Shown one piece after another: positions 48,818 through 57,257 of a stretch of DNA of 64,000 bases. The stretch covers positions 1 through 64,000 of the forward strand of contig JABIKK010000009.1 in the NCBI GenBank assembly GCA_018655015.1, read 5' to 3'. The stretch's first letter is position 1. Every line of letters begins with the position of its first letter. A model generated the notes under the pieces. The model saw only the letters and a program-made list of their open reading frames with translations, searched no databases and was not told the DNA's origin. The stretch is from Candidatus Woesearchaeota archaeon (lineage in GTDB: Archaea; Nanobdellota; Nanobdellia; SCGC-AAA011-G17; UBA489). The position numbers and the translations under genes are program-made.

Positions 48818-49063
48818 ATGGCGTCTTCAAGAAACCTAGTAAAGAAAGAGAAACTATTAATGCTCGAGCATGAATTCAGTAAAAGCCTTACATTTTTATT
48901 AATTGGCTTTGCATTTACCTTCGGATTAGCCACATTTGCATTAGAAGAAGGAATTATAAAATTCTTCACTGGCTTGATTTGTTTACTACTTGCATTCTCG
49001 GCAATCAAACCAAGTAGGAAAGTAATTTCTTCTGTCAATGAGCTAAAAATGATGTATAAATGA
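48818..49063 (+). CDS. Small two-TM protein
   Basis: TFLLIGFAFTFGLATFALEE...GLICLLLAFSAI. Confidence 0.5.
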   Translation: MASSRNLVKKEKLLMLEHEFSKSLTFLLIGFAFTFGLATFALEEGIIKFFTGLICLLLAFSAIKPSRKVISSVNELKMMYK

Positions 49064-49131
49064 TATTTCAATAAAATGCCCATTAAGCAAGGATTAATGC
49101 ACATTAAATCCTTTTTTTGTCTTAAACTATC

Positions 49132-49176
49132 TTACTTTTTGTGTTAGTATGTGTTACTTTTTGTCTTACTTTTTAC
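49132..49176. repeat. Short tandem-like direct repeats TTACTTTTTGT/TTACTTTTTAC (3 copies)
   Basis: Copies at 49132-49142, 49154-49164 and 49166-49176. Confidence 0.4.
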
Positions 49177-49204
49177 CCATGCAAACTCTCTGAATTATAC
49201 TAAC

Positions 49205-50026
49205 TTATTTCTTAGGGGATTCATACTTATTTACTTCATCTTTAAAGCGTTTTTTCTCCTTTTCTAGGTCTTCATACCCTACAAGGACCTCTATGTCTTC
49301 AAGAGAATTTTTAGGGGATTCAGCTTCAAGCTCGTATCTACCATGAGATTTATCTACAGCAATACCCCTATTTGAGTAATTATGTTTGTGCTTTACAATG
49401 TAAGACTCTGCTATTATTGAATCTAATATAGCAACATGCATGCAGGAATACCTTGCAGGTTTGTAACTGTCTACCTTTAGTCCATTAAATTCAGATTTTA
49501 AAACTTGAATTATCTGTGTTATAAATTCAGTTATGGCCATCATGATTTCTTCATCATCGTTTCCATACACATCAGGTATTTTCACCACTGCCTTTTTCCC
49601 CCCATAAAACATAACTTTGCTTCCAAGTACTTCTGTTTTTAATCCGGAATACCTATTATTAGAAAAAGGAGTAAACATATAACCTTGAATGTCTTCAAAA
49701 TTCTTTGGAAGTTTAGATAAATAAATTACAATTTGAATCTTGTGTGCTCTTAGTTTTACCCCTAAATCTTTATCCCATTGTTTCCAATATCGTAATATCC
49801 TCTTACATTTGTCTGTTAACTTGTTTTGTTTATCTATTAATCCCCATTCTCTTAATTTAGTAAAATGGTAGTTTAATGTAGTATTAGGCACTCCTAACTT
49901 ATCTGATATGTCTGTTTGTTTGATTAATAATGATTCATCCATTGAATGGATAGTCAATATAATCTTTAGTTTTGTTCCTTTGAGTGGAACCGTATAGTTA
50001 CTAATAAATTTACTAATTTTTTTCAT
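49205..50026 (-). CDS. HTH (ArsR/MarR-like wHTH) DNA-binding protein with large C-terminal domain
   Basis: LKIILTIHSMDESLLIKQTDISDKLGVPNTTLNYHFTKLREWGLIDKQNKLT. Confidence 0.7.
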   Translation of the reverse strand: MKKISKFISNYTVPLKGTKLKIILTIHSMDESLLIKQTDISDKLGVPNTTLNYHFTKLREWGLIDKQNKLTDKCKRILRYWKQWDKDLGVKLRAHKIQIVIYLSKLPKNFEDIQGYMFTPFSNNRYSGLKTEVLGSKVMFYGGKKAVVKIPDVYGNDDEEIMMAITEFITQIIQVLKSEFNGLKVDSYKPARYSCMHVAILDSIIAESYIVKHKHNYSNRGIAVDKSHGRYELEAESPKNSLEDIEVLVGYEDLEKEKKRFKDEVNKYESPKK

Positions 50027-50036
50027 CTTATTTAGT

Positions 50037-50165
50037 TCACCTATTCAAAAAATTCCTAATTATTTTTGAACGGCTTACTCCTTCACTTTTTGCTATCTCA
50101 CCAACTTCGGAATAGAATGTCCTGTCAAGGAACACTACAACTCGTACTTTGTTTTTATTTGGCAT
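50037..50165 (-). CDS. 42-aa ribbon-helix-helix-like protein (absent from the ORF track)
   Basis: Read directly: MPNKNKVRVVVFLDRTFYSEVGEIAKSEGVSRSKIIRNFLNR*; beta-strand + two helices as in Arc/CopG. Confidence 0.7.
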   Translation of the reverse strand: MPNKNKVRVVVFLDRTFYSEVGEIAKSEGVSRSKIIRNFLNR

Positions 50166-50218
50166 AGCTCCAGCTATCATTGTTGGTACACTAAATCATT
50201 TAAAGAAAAAAAATTCAA

Positions 50219-50428
50219 CTAGTTGTTACACTTGTTTCCTTTTTCTTTATTTTTTATTGTCTTTAGTTCCTCCTTCAAATTATTCCAAAATTGTGATAGT
50301 GATGGGTTAGGTTGTTCGATGGTTTGTTTTTCCTTCTTTACAGAGTCAGATAATGTCATAGAAACTCTAAATCGAAAGGATTTTAAGTTAATTACTTCCC
50401 ACATATTTTGTGACATTTTTAACTCCAA
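50219..50428 (-). CDS. Small hypothetical protein
   Basis: Short ORF; divergent from 50410..51018. Confidence 0.3.
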   Translation of the reverse strand: MELKMSQNMWEVINLKSFRFRVSMTLSDSVKKEKQTIEQPNPSLSQFWNNLKEELKTIKNKEKGNKCNN

Positions 50429-51018
50429 AAGAGATACAATACCTCCAAAAGAAGCATAAGAAGGGAGAATACAGAAGAAGGATTGCTGCCAAGTGGATGA
50501 AGCTTTGTTCTAGTAAAAATGCCTTTTTGGATTTTTCATGGTTTTTATCCAGTTATTCTGTTTTGAAAATAGGTGAAAAACTAAAAGTTAGAAAGATGGT
50601 TTATGATTTATTTCACGAACCTTATTTTTATTCTCAACTATGGAACGATATGCCTCTTAATGATAAATCCCACATCACTAAAATGTTGTATTGGAGTTGT
50701 AATGAGGGATGTAGAAAATCTATCATGGAGTCATTACAATCATCTACTTCTAAACCTGAAATTTCAAAAGGAGATTTGAAGAAAAGAAATATTTATCTTA
50801 AGAACGTTGATAAGATTACTGATTACTTAATTGACAATAGAATTGATGAATATGTTATTGCAGATAATATCTTGGAAGAAATGGTTAATAACCTCTGTAA
50901 GAACAATTACAAATTTATTAAAATTTGTGATATAAGGAATGAATTCCTCAAGATAAAACAAAAATGTGTAGCAAAAGGAAAGTTTAAGAAAAATATTGGA
51001 AGGCCTGCTAAAAAATAA
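50410..51018 (+). CDS. Hypothetical basic protein
   Basis: Lys/Arg-rich complete ORF ending KKNIGRPAKK. Confidence 0.55.
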   Translation: MTFLTPKEIQYLQKKHKKGEYRRRIAAKWMKLCSSKNAFLDFSWFLSSYSVLKIGEKLKVRKMVYDLFHEPYFYSQLWNDMPLNDKSHITKMLYWSCNEGCRKSIMESLQSSTSKPEISKGDLKKRNIYLKNVDKITDYLIDNRIDEYVIADNILEEMVNNLCKNNYKFIKICDIRNEFLKIKQKCVAKGKFKKNIGRPAKK

Positions 51019-51021
51019 ATT

Positions 51022-51798
51022 CTAACAATGTGGCCCTGTAGAATTGCCCATGTAGTTGTTGTCTCGGCCATTCACACAATAATTGTTGTTTAGTTCATCC
51101 CAAACATTAGATACATCCCAAACCTCATTTAACCATATATTATTTGGACCTTTCCAAGTGTTAACAATATTGAAACCGAGATTATTTCCGCTAAAAAGAT
51201 TTTTAGTTATGTTTATTCCTCCAACATCATCTGTTTCTAACCCTCTTGTGTTATTTATTACTCTGTTAAATGCAAAAGTATTATTTTCAGTTTGTTCGAA
51301 TCTGATACCATTACTGTTGTTAGTCAAATTATTATATAAAAAGTAATTATTGCTGCTTTGTAATGCTGCATAAATTCCATAATAACTGTCGTAAAGAGAA
51401 TTATTTATCACTGTATTGTTTTTAGGCCATAAAAGATATAATGCTATATTGTAATTAGTTATTGTACAATCTTTAATTACTATGTTTTCACTTACATAAG
51501 ATTCTATCCCTTTAACCCCATGAGTATAATTATTATGTGGGCCCACTAATTTTGCACCATTGCAGTCAAAAGTCATATTTTCCCCGCGATGAATTTTTAA
51601 TCCATTAGGCAAATAGTATGTTCCGGAACAAAGAATAGTATCTTCAGAAAACACTTGACCATCTTGAGGTACAACACACTTAGGGGAAGGACTAATTATT
51701 TGTGAGTTACCTGCAGGAGTTATAGAAACTGTTTGAGCTAAAACAGATATACTAAATGCTATTAAAAATACTGATATAATAAATATTGATTTTTTCAT
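51022..51798 (-). CDS. Secreted right-handed parallel beta-helix (NosD-like) protein
   Basis: Signal peptide; repeated N/I motifs (ENIVIKDCTITNYNIALYL..NNTVINNSLYDSYYGIYA..SNNYFLYNNLTNNSNGI). Confidence 0.8.
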   Translation of the reverse strand: MKKSIFIISVFLIAFSISVLAQTVSITPAGNSQIISPSPKCVVPQDGQVFSEDTILCSGTYYLPNGLKIHRGENMTFDCNGAKLVGPHNNYTHGVKGIESYVSENIVIKDCTITNYNIALYLLWPKNNTVINNSLYDSYYGIYAALQSSNNYFLYNNLTNNSNGIRFEQTENNTFAFNRVINNTRGLETDDVGGINITKNLFSGNNLGFNIVNTWKGPNNIWLNEVWDVSNVWDELNNNYCVNGRDNNYMGNSTGPHC

Positions 51799-51867
51799 GT
51801 TCCTAACCTATAGTCTAGAGTATATAAGTTTTTCTAGGAAACAGCTAAATCAGGAAAATTTAATTAT

Positions 51868-52263
51868 TTAGGATACCATTCCTTCAAGATTACATGTCTC
51901 TATTAGCCATGTTCTGCAAGGATTTGCACAAAATTTAGCTAGGTTGTTATAGGTCTCCTCATCCCAATTTTCTGGAATTAGGCAGTCAAGATATTCCATT
52001 TTTGGACACACAAAATATTCTGCAAAACATTCTTGTGTAGTCCAAGTTGCATTGGGACCATAAGTTTGATTCGCCCCTTTTACCAATTTTTCATACTTTT
52101 CTGTTAAGTTTTCTACAACAACAATTTCTATTTCTTCCACTATAAGAATTGAGATATTGGTCTCGTTGATAATTGGAATTACTTCTAAGCTTGGTTCTTG
52201 ATTGTTAAGGAAGATTGTTAAAATTACTACAATGCTTAAAGTTATAATTAATGTTTTTTTCAT
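51868..52263 (-). CDS. Secreted six-Cys domain protein
   Basis: Signal peptide; WTTQECFAEYFVCP...AKFCANPCRTWLIETCNLEG. Confidence 0.65.
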   Translation of the reverse strand: MKKTLIITLSIVVILTIFLNNQEPSLEVIPIINETNISILIVEEIEIVVVENLTEKYEKLVKGANQTYGPNATWTTQECFAEYFVCPKMEYLDCLIPENWDEETYNNLAKFCANPCRTWLIETCNLEGMVS

Positions 52264-52266
52264 TTT

Positions 52267-52917
52267 TTAATCTTTAGACATAGTGTCCAATATTTTGCCA
52301 CCAATTATCAACAATACAAAGAATACTGTAAAGAACCCTATCGCTCCAGCAACCATTGAATTGTCAGCAAATGCCTTTTCGTAAACTGTGGTTGCCCAGT
52401 AAGTAATTCCTACAATCGCACTGAATTTGGCAGAAATTTTCATTCTTTTTTTTGAGAATGTTTTTTTTAGCCAGTTATTTTCTAACTCTAAGTCTTTAAT
52501 TGTGATTTTTTGTGATTTTTTTACTAAATCTGTTTCTTTTTTGAAACAATTAATTACCTCTCCATATAGTAAATTATTTACCTCCCCTTTTATCAAACAA
52601 TCTTTTAGTCTGTAACATTTTTTTAATGCCTTCATTTTCCTTTCTGCATGACTGTCAGAATATAGATTAATACTTGCGAGTGATATAAGCACCAAAATTA
52701 CTCCAATAATCATTGAAAGTTTGGAATAAGGAAAGTCTTTCTTAACATAATCTATCATTAAATAAAGCATATTAAAACAAATTAAAACCATAAATAATGC
52801 AAATGGGATAACCTTTCCAGAAATATTGCTCCAAGAATGTTTGTGAGAAGTTTCATAGTAACAGATTATGTTATCTATGATTTTCAATTTTTTGCTAATT
52901 ATATTTGCACTATCCAT
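52267..52917 (-). CDS. Multi-TM membrane protein
   Basis: Several TM segments. Confidence 0.5.
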   Translation of the reverse strand: MDSANIISKKLKIIDNIICYYETSHKHSWSNISGKVIPFALFMVLICFNMLYLMIDYVKKDFPYSKLSMIIGVILVLISLASINLYSDSHAERKMKALKKCYRLKDCLIKGEVNNLLYGEVINCFKKETDLVKKSQKITIKDLELENNWLKKTFSKKRMKISAKFSAIVGITYWATTVYEKAFADNSMVAGAIGFFTVFFVLLIIGGKILDTMSKD

Positions 52918-52941
52918 GGGAAATATTAAATTTATAAGTTA

Positions 52942-54213
52942 TTAACTCTTCCTAAACTCGTCCATAATGTCAATAAAGCTCTTTTCTGGGTGCTTCACGG
53001 CATAAGAGAATACTTCCATGATTTCTTTTTCAGCAGCCCTGTTACTCTTTATTACTTCTCTATCAGTCAATCTATTACAATGGATACATATTTTTTCAGA
53101 GAACCCAATTGTTTTTCCGCAGATACATGTTTTTGTAGAAGGTGATAAATCCTCGAACTCTTTTTTATCTATCATGCCCCTTTTAGCAAGTTCTCTTTTG
53201 AAAGTATCTTCTGCCCCAGACATATCATAAGTTTGTAATTGTTTTGTTGAAGTCCAACCTGCTCTATGTTGAATGTCTACATCAGAATCACCTCTCAGTC
53301 TACTAAACGTTACACCATTTCTTTTTAGCGAATATGGAGTTATTTTTTTATCAATGTTTAATTTTTTACAAGCCAACTTTAATTTTTTATTCATGTTGTC
53401 AGGAGTTATTGGCCTATCCTTGCTTCCATTGGAAAAAAATAGGTATGCATCTTTATCTCCTTTGAAAGGATGTTTTGAATACCACTTAATGAAATAAGGG
53501 AATGAATCTATACACTGTAAAAACTTAACTCCTTCCTTGCCATGCGAACTAATCCAAATCTTTGCATATTCTTCATTAATTTCTACATCTGATATTTTGG
53601 TGTAGCATAACTCTTGTGGCCTTGTTAGGGATTCTACAGATAGAGTGATGTATGCTTGAATCTGAGGATTATCACTAAAGTATTCTATTATTCTTTCATA
53701 CTCAAAAAGAGTTAACTTATCATTTCTTCTTACTTCCCTACTTTTGTCAATCTTTGGAGATAAGTGCCTTACAGGATAAGGAGTAATCATTTCGTCAATT
53801 CTACCACGTTCATCCCTCTCGGGAAATAATTGTTTCCACATGAACTTAATATCCCTAATAAAATCAGATTTAGTCTTTGGACTTTTGTTCATTGTATGAC
53901 TAAAAGCAACAATTTCATTGATATCCTCTCTTTCACAATCTTTCAAATCTTTTGTTGTTGCAAAACTTAACATCCTTAAAGTTCCAAGAAGTCTTAGTCT
54001 TCGAATATAACTTGTGTCCCTGCTATCAAAGATTTTGCCAAACTGTCTAAAATATTGCAGATTAACTTTGTTCTTACAGTAGTACTTAGCAACCTTAGAT
54101 GTTAACTTTGTTAGGTCATCAATGTTCGACATGAACTTTTCGTACCGTTTTTTACTTCCGTATATGTCTTCTTCTGGCATTTTGTGCTCCCAGGACAGAT
54201 ATATTTTGTCCAT
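52942..54213 (-). CDS. Tyrosine recombinase/integrase with C-terminal zinc ribbon (possible start at 54180)
   Basis: LTRPQELCYTKISDVE (Arg I), ITPYSLKRNGVTFSRLRG, HRAGWTSTKQLQTYDM (H-x-x-G-W...Y), CICGKTIGFSEKICIHC. Confidence 0.9.
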   Translation of the reverse strand: MDKIYLSWEHKMPEEDIYGSKKRYEKFMSNIDDLTKLTSKVAKYYCKNKVNLQYFRQFGKIFDSRDTSYIRRLRLLGTLRMLSFATTKDLKDCEREDINEIVAFSHTMNKSPKTKSDFIRDIKFMWKQLFPERDERGRIDEMITPYPVRHLSPKIDKSREVRRNDKLTLFEYERIIEYFSDNPQIQAYITLSVESLTRPQELCYTKISDVEINEEYAKIWISSHGKEGVKFLQCIDSFPYFIKWYSKHPFKGDKDAYLFFSNGSKDRPITPDNMNKKLKLACKKLNIDKKITPYSLKRNGVTFSRLRGDSDVDIQHRAGWTSTKQLQTYDMSGAEDTFKRELAKRGMIDKKEFEDLSPSTKTCICGKTIGFSEKICIHCNRLTDREVIKSNRAAEKEIMEVFSYAVKHPEKSFIDIMDEFRKS

Positions 54214-54254
54214 TTAAACCATTTAGTGCACTGTGCATAAGAAAGAACATAATC

Positions 54255-54289
54255 TGCGGCGGCCGAGATAAATTAGTTAGTTCTAATGC
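54255..54289. repeat. Direct repeat copy B (candidate attachment site)
   Basis: TGCGGCGGCCG-agataaa-TTAGTTAGTTCTAATGC. Confidence 0.75.
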
Positions 54290-54374
54290 TATGGAACCCA
54301 TTCTATAAATGGCATTTGTCACACTTACCTTCTTTCCAGATAAGTTAATTTAAGTATTTAGTCAATTAAAACTT

Positions 54375-55091
54375 ATGAATTGTTTAGACAATAAATTAAA
54401 TCAACTAAATGTAAAGACTAGTAAAAAAAGGTATTATAATTCAGAATATGCTAAAGTAACAATTCCTGATAAATCTTCTTTTGAGCTAGGAGAATTTGTA
54501 GGAGCATTTTCAGGAGACAGGAATTACTGTTTTAATGAAAAAACTGGACACCATAGAATAAGAATATATCTTCATAAAAATGACGATATTGATTATGCAT
54601 ATATCTTAAAAAGTCTGATAAAAAAACTTTTTAATAAAACTGCTTGCACATATTCTAAAGAAAATTGCTTAATAATTAGTATGTCAAGTAGAAAAATCTA
54701 TGATGTTTTAAAATTAATCTTGTTTTTTGGAAACTATAAAACCTTGAACGTCTCATTAAATGGAGAGGTAAATGATTATGATTGTTCTTTTTTGAGAGGT
54801 TTTGTTCGGGGATTAATGGATACTGACGGATATGTTAGTACTAATGGAAATATTTGCATAGGATTAATATCTGAACTTGCAATAAACCAATTAAGTGAAA
54901 TCTTTGTAAAAGAAAATTTAATCTTTACTAGAAGTAAAAGAAAAGTTAGAGGTAAAATGAAATACCCCCTTCATATGTTAAGTATCTCTCGCAAATCTAC
55001 TAAAAAATATCTTGAGATTATAGGATTTTCAAATCCAAGAAAAAGAAAATTTGCAGTTGAAAGAAATTTAAGTGCGGTAGGAGGGATTTGA
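54375..55091 (+). CDS. LAGLIDADG homing endonuclease-like protein
   Basis: Two motifs: LGEFVGAFSGD and FLRGFVRGLMDTDGYV; basic C-terminus. Confidence 0.85.
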   Translation: MNCLDNKLNQLNVKTSKKRYYNSEYAKVTIPDKSSFELGEFVGAFSGDRNYCFNEKTGHHRIRIYLHKNDDIDYAYILKSLIKKLFNKTACTYSKENCLIISMSSRKIYDVLKLILFFGNYKTLNVSLNGEVNDYDCSFLRGFVRGLMDTDGYVSTNGNICIGLISELAINQLSEIFVKENLIFTRSKRKVRGKMKYPLHMLSISRKSTKKYLEIIGFSNPRKRKFAVERNLSAVGGI

Positions 55092-55146
55092 ACCCTCATT
55101 AGAGCGTTGGCAACGCTCCGTAATAACCAGGTTATACTACTACCGC
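55073..55146 (-). tRNA. tRNA-Gly (GCC)
   Basis: GCGGTAG...GAGCG-TTGCCAA-CGCTC...GGGTTCAAATCCC...CTACCGC-A cloverleaf, anticodon GCC. Confidence 0.95.
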
Positions 55147-55185
55147 ATTGGTTCAATAATTTTCTAAATAGTATATAAATATTTT

Positions 55186-55647
55186 GTGGATGGAAATGTA
55201 TATAAGTCCCTCTTAAATGGGAAAGATATGACCTATGATTTTGTTATATGTTCTGGATACTTTAATCCATTACATAAGGGACATGTTGAGTATTTACAAC
55301 TAGCTAGGAAACTTGGAAAAGAATTGTGGGTTATAATGAATAATGATGAACAAGTTAAGATTAAGGGTTCTAAGCCTTTCATGGATCTAGATGAAAGATG
55401 TGTGATTGTTAAAGAGTTGAAGTCTGTTGATAATATTTTTATTAGTGTTGATACTGATCCAAGTGTTTGTGAATCAATTAAAGAGTTAGGTAAGAAATTA
55501 GGTGGTACGAAGTGTTTTGCTAAAGGTGGAGATAGGTTTGTTAATGAAATACCTGAAGCAAAGATTTGTATGGAATTAGGAATTGATATTGTTGATGGGC
55601 TTGGTAAAAAGATACAGAATAGTAGTGACTTGTTGAAGGACTATTGA
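55186..55647 (+). CDS. Cytidylyltransferase-like (HxGH) nucleotidyltransferase
   Basis: SGYFNPLHKGHVEYLQLARKLG. Confidence 0.85.
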   Translation: MDGNVYKSLLNGKDMTYDFVICSGYFNPLHKGHVEYLQLARKLGKELWVIMNNDEQVKIKGSKPFMDLDERCVIVKELKSVDNIFISVDTDPSVCESIKELGKKLGGTKCFAKGGDRFVNEIPEAKICMELGIDIVDGLGKKIQNSSDLLKDY

Positions 55648-57257
55648 CTAGTTTCTGGATAAGTCCCCATAGTTATATGTGCTTTGAATGCTCTTAGTTG
55701 TGCTGGTTTGAATGAAGTGGGATATGCTTCATGGATTTCTTTTAGAGGTATTCCTTCACTAAGTAAATTAATTGCATCTTCTTTTGTAATTGTTTCTATA
55801 TCTCCATTTGTTTCAATTGTTTCTTCTAATGTTGGTTCTTTTGTTCCATTGGCCCTCATAGTTTGCCATGCTTTCCAAGCTGCTAAAGATTTAAGTTTTG
55901 GACCCCTATACTTTTCTCTAATTTGATCTGTTGTTAAACCATCATCTAATTCTTCTAGTGCTTTTGCTTTTGTTAATACTGGCTTTGCTGAACTCCCGAG
56001 AAATTCTCTCTCAGCATATTCTTTTTTCAATTTACTTAACGTCTTTTTTCCTCTGAACTTTCCTGATGCCTTAACATACTTTCTGATTAACCCGCTTAAT
56101 GCAGACCTATTTCTTACTCTTAGATTCTTTGGGAAACCTGTTGCTTGAGCAATATTCCTAGCAGCCTTTACTACCTCTCTTGGATGTGCAAGAAAATAAA
56201 CATCGCCAACCATGGGGGCACCAGATTCAGAAATATAAGAATAGGTCCGTGCATCTATTTCCTTGAAAAATTTATACGCTTTGTTAGCCTCAGTTATTGC
56301 ATTCAAAACAACCATATGCTCACTTACATCGCGTATGCTATTTCTTAAACAAGCTCTTTGAATTGCGTTCCAAGTGATGCCTTGGAGACTATAACTTAAT
56401 TTTGCACCAACTCCTTGTGAGGACATCCTAGACAATAAAAATAAATTCCTTGCGTCAAATTGTTCTTCGGAAGTTACTTCTCCGAATGCTGACTCTTCTA
56501 GTTTTCTTGCTTCTTCAATTGCAGTTTTATCTGCAAAAAAATTGAATATATCAACTACTCCAGTCTCTAAATCTCCCGCAGCAACAGTACTTCTTAATAA
56601 CAATGAATAACTTTTCTTTTTATCTTCCGAAAGATTTGATTTAGCTCTCGCACGCTGATCAAAATCATCAACTGCTTGACCATAAGAACTACTTGGTCCA
56701 AAAATTCTTTCTGTTACTTCTGGGGCATTTGTAAGGGTTACACTTGTAGGATTGGATCTCTGATCTTCTTCGCAAATTCTAGAAAAACCAGACACACCAT
56801 GGTAAATGTCTCTAGCTTGAGGATCCCTTTTAATTAAGTTCGCAACATGTAATACAAAATTATCTCTTCCTTGCTTCTTAACAAGACTAGTTAAACAATC
56901 AATCTGGTCAAAACTTAACCCACCAGTATAATCTAAACTAATGACTCCAAAATTGTGACCCCCTAATCCTGCAATATAATCATCTAAACTTTGATTAACA
57001 ACTTGTATTCCTGGGCAGTTTGCTTCTATTTGTTCTGCAATTTCCGGATCTCTTTCTAAGCCAACAATATTTTCTCTTGGAATTCCTAAAGGATCATAAA
57101 CTTCTGTAACTTCTGCAGCATCAATTCCTGGAAAACATAGGACTGAAATGTCTTGAGGTTTACGGAAAGTTAGTAAAGTTCTTTCTACCATTCCCCTTAC
57201 TAAATCTCTTGATTTAGCTTTTGCCCAATCTCCTGCATAATGTTTTTCGGTGCTCAT
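55641..57257 (-). CDS. Rossmann methyltransferase-like protein with C-terminal HTH-like repeats
   Basis: ISVLCFPGIDAAEV...IVGLERDPEIAEQIEANCPGIQVVNQSLDDYI...GVISLDYTGGLS; LDDGLTTDQIREKYRGP and LSEGIPLKEIHEAYPTS repeats. Confidence 0.6.
   Translation of the reverse strand: MSTEKHYAGDWAKAKSRDLVRGMVERTLLTFRKPQDISVLCFPGIDAAEVTEVYDPLGIPRENIVGLERDPEIAEQIEANCPGIQVVNQSLDDYIAGLGGHNFGVISLDYTGGLSFDQIDCLTSLVKKQGRDNFVLHVANLIKRDPQARDIYHGVSGFSRICEEDQRSNPTSVTLTNAPEVTERIFGPSSSYGQAVDDFDQRARAKSNLSEDKKKSYSLLLRSTVAAGDLETGVVDIFNFFADKTAIEEARKLEESAFGEVTSEEQFDARNLFLLSRMSSQGVGAKLSYSLQGITWNAIQRACLRNSIRDVSEHMVVLNAITEANKAYKFFKEIDARTYSYISESGAPMVGDVYFLAHPREVVKAARNIAQATGFPKNLRVRNRSALSGLIRKYVKASGKFRGKKTLSKLKKEYAEREFLGSSAKPVLTKAKALEELDDGLTTDQIREKYRGPKLKSLAAWKAWQTMRANGTKEPTLEETIETNGDIETITKEDAINLLSEGIPLKEIHEAYPTSFKPAQLRAFKAHITMGTYPETSQ

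Larger units (their letters stand above)
42014..54289. mobile_element. Putative ~12.3-kb integrative element bounded by direct repeats A and B
   Basis: Terminal direct repeats, tyrosine recombinase beside copy B, several HTH/RHH genes, many small exported proteins, no housekeeping genes inside. Confidence 0.7.

Noticed and set aside
42014-54289. tRNA-Gly 3' end as the element's attachment site
   Set aside because: The tRNA-Gly 3' sequence (TGCGGTAGGAGGGATTTGAACCC on +) has no second copy near 42 kb; the repeats found are a different sequence.
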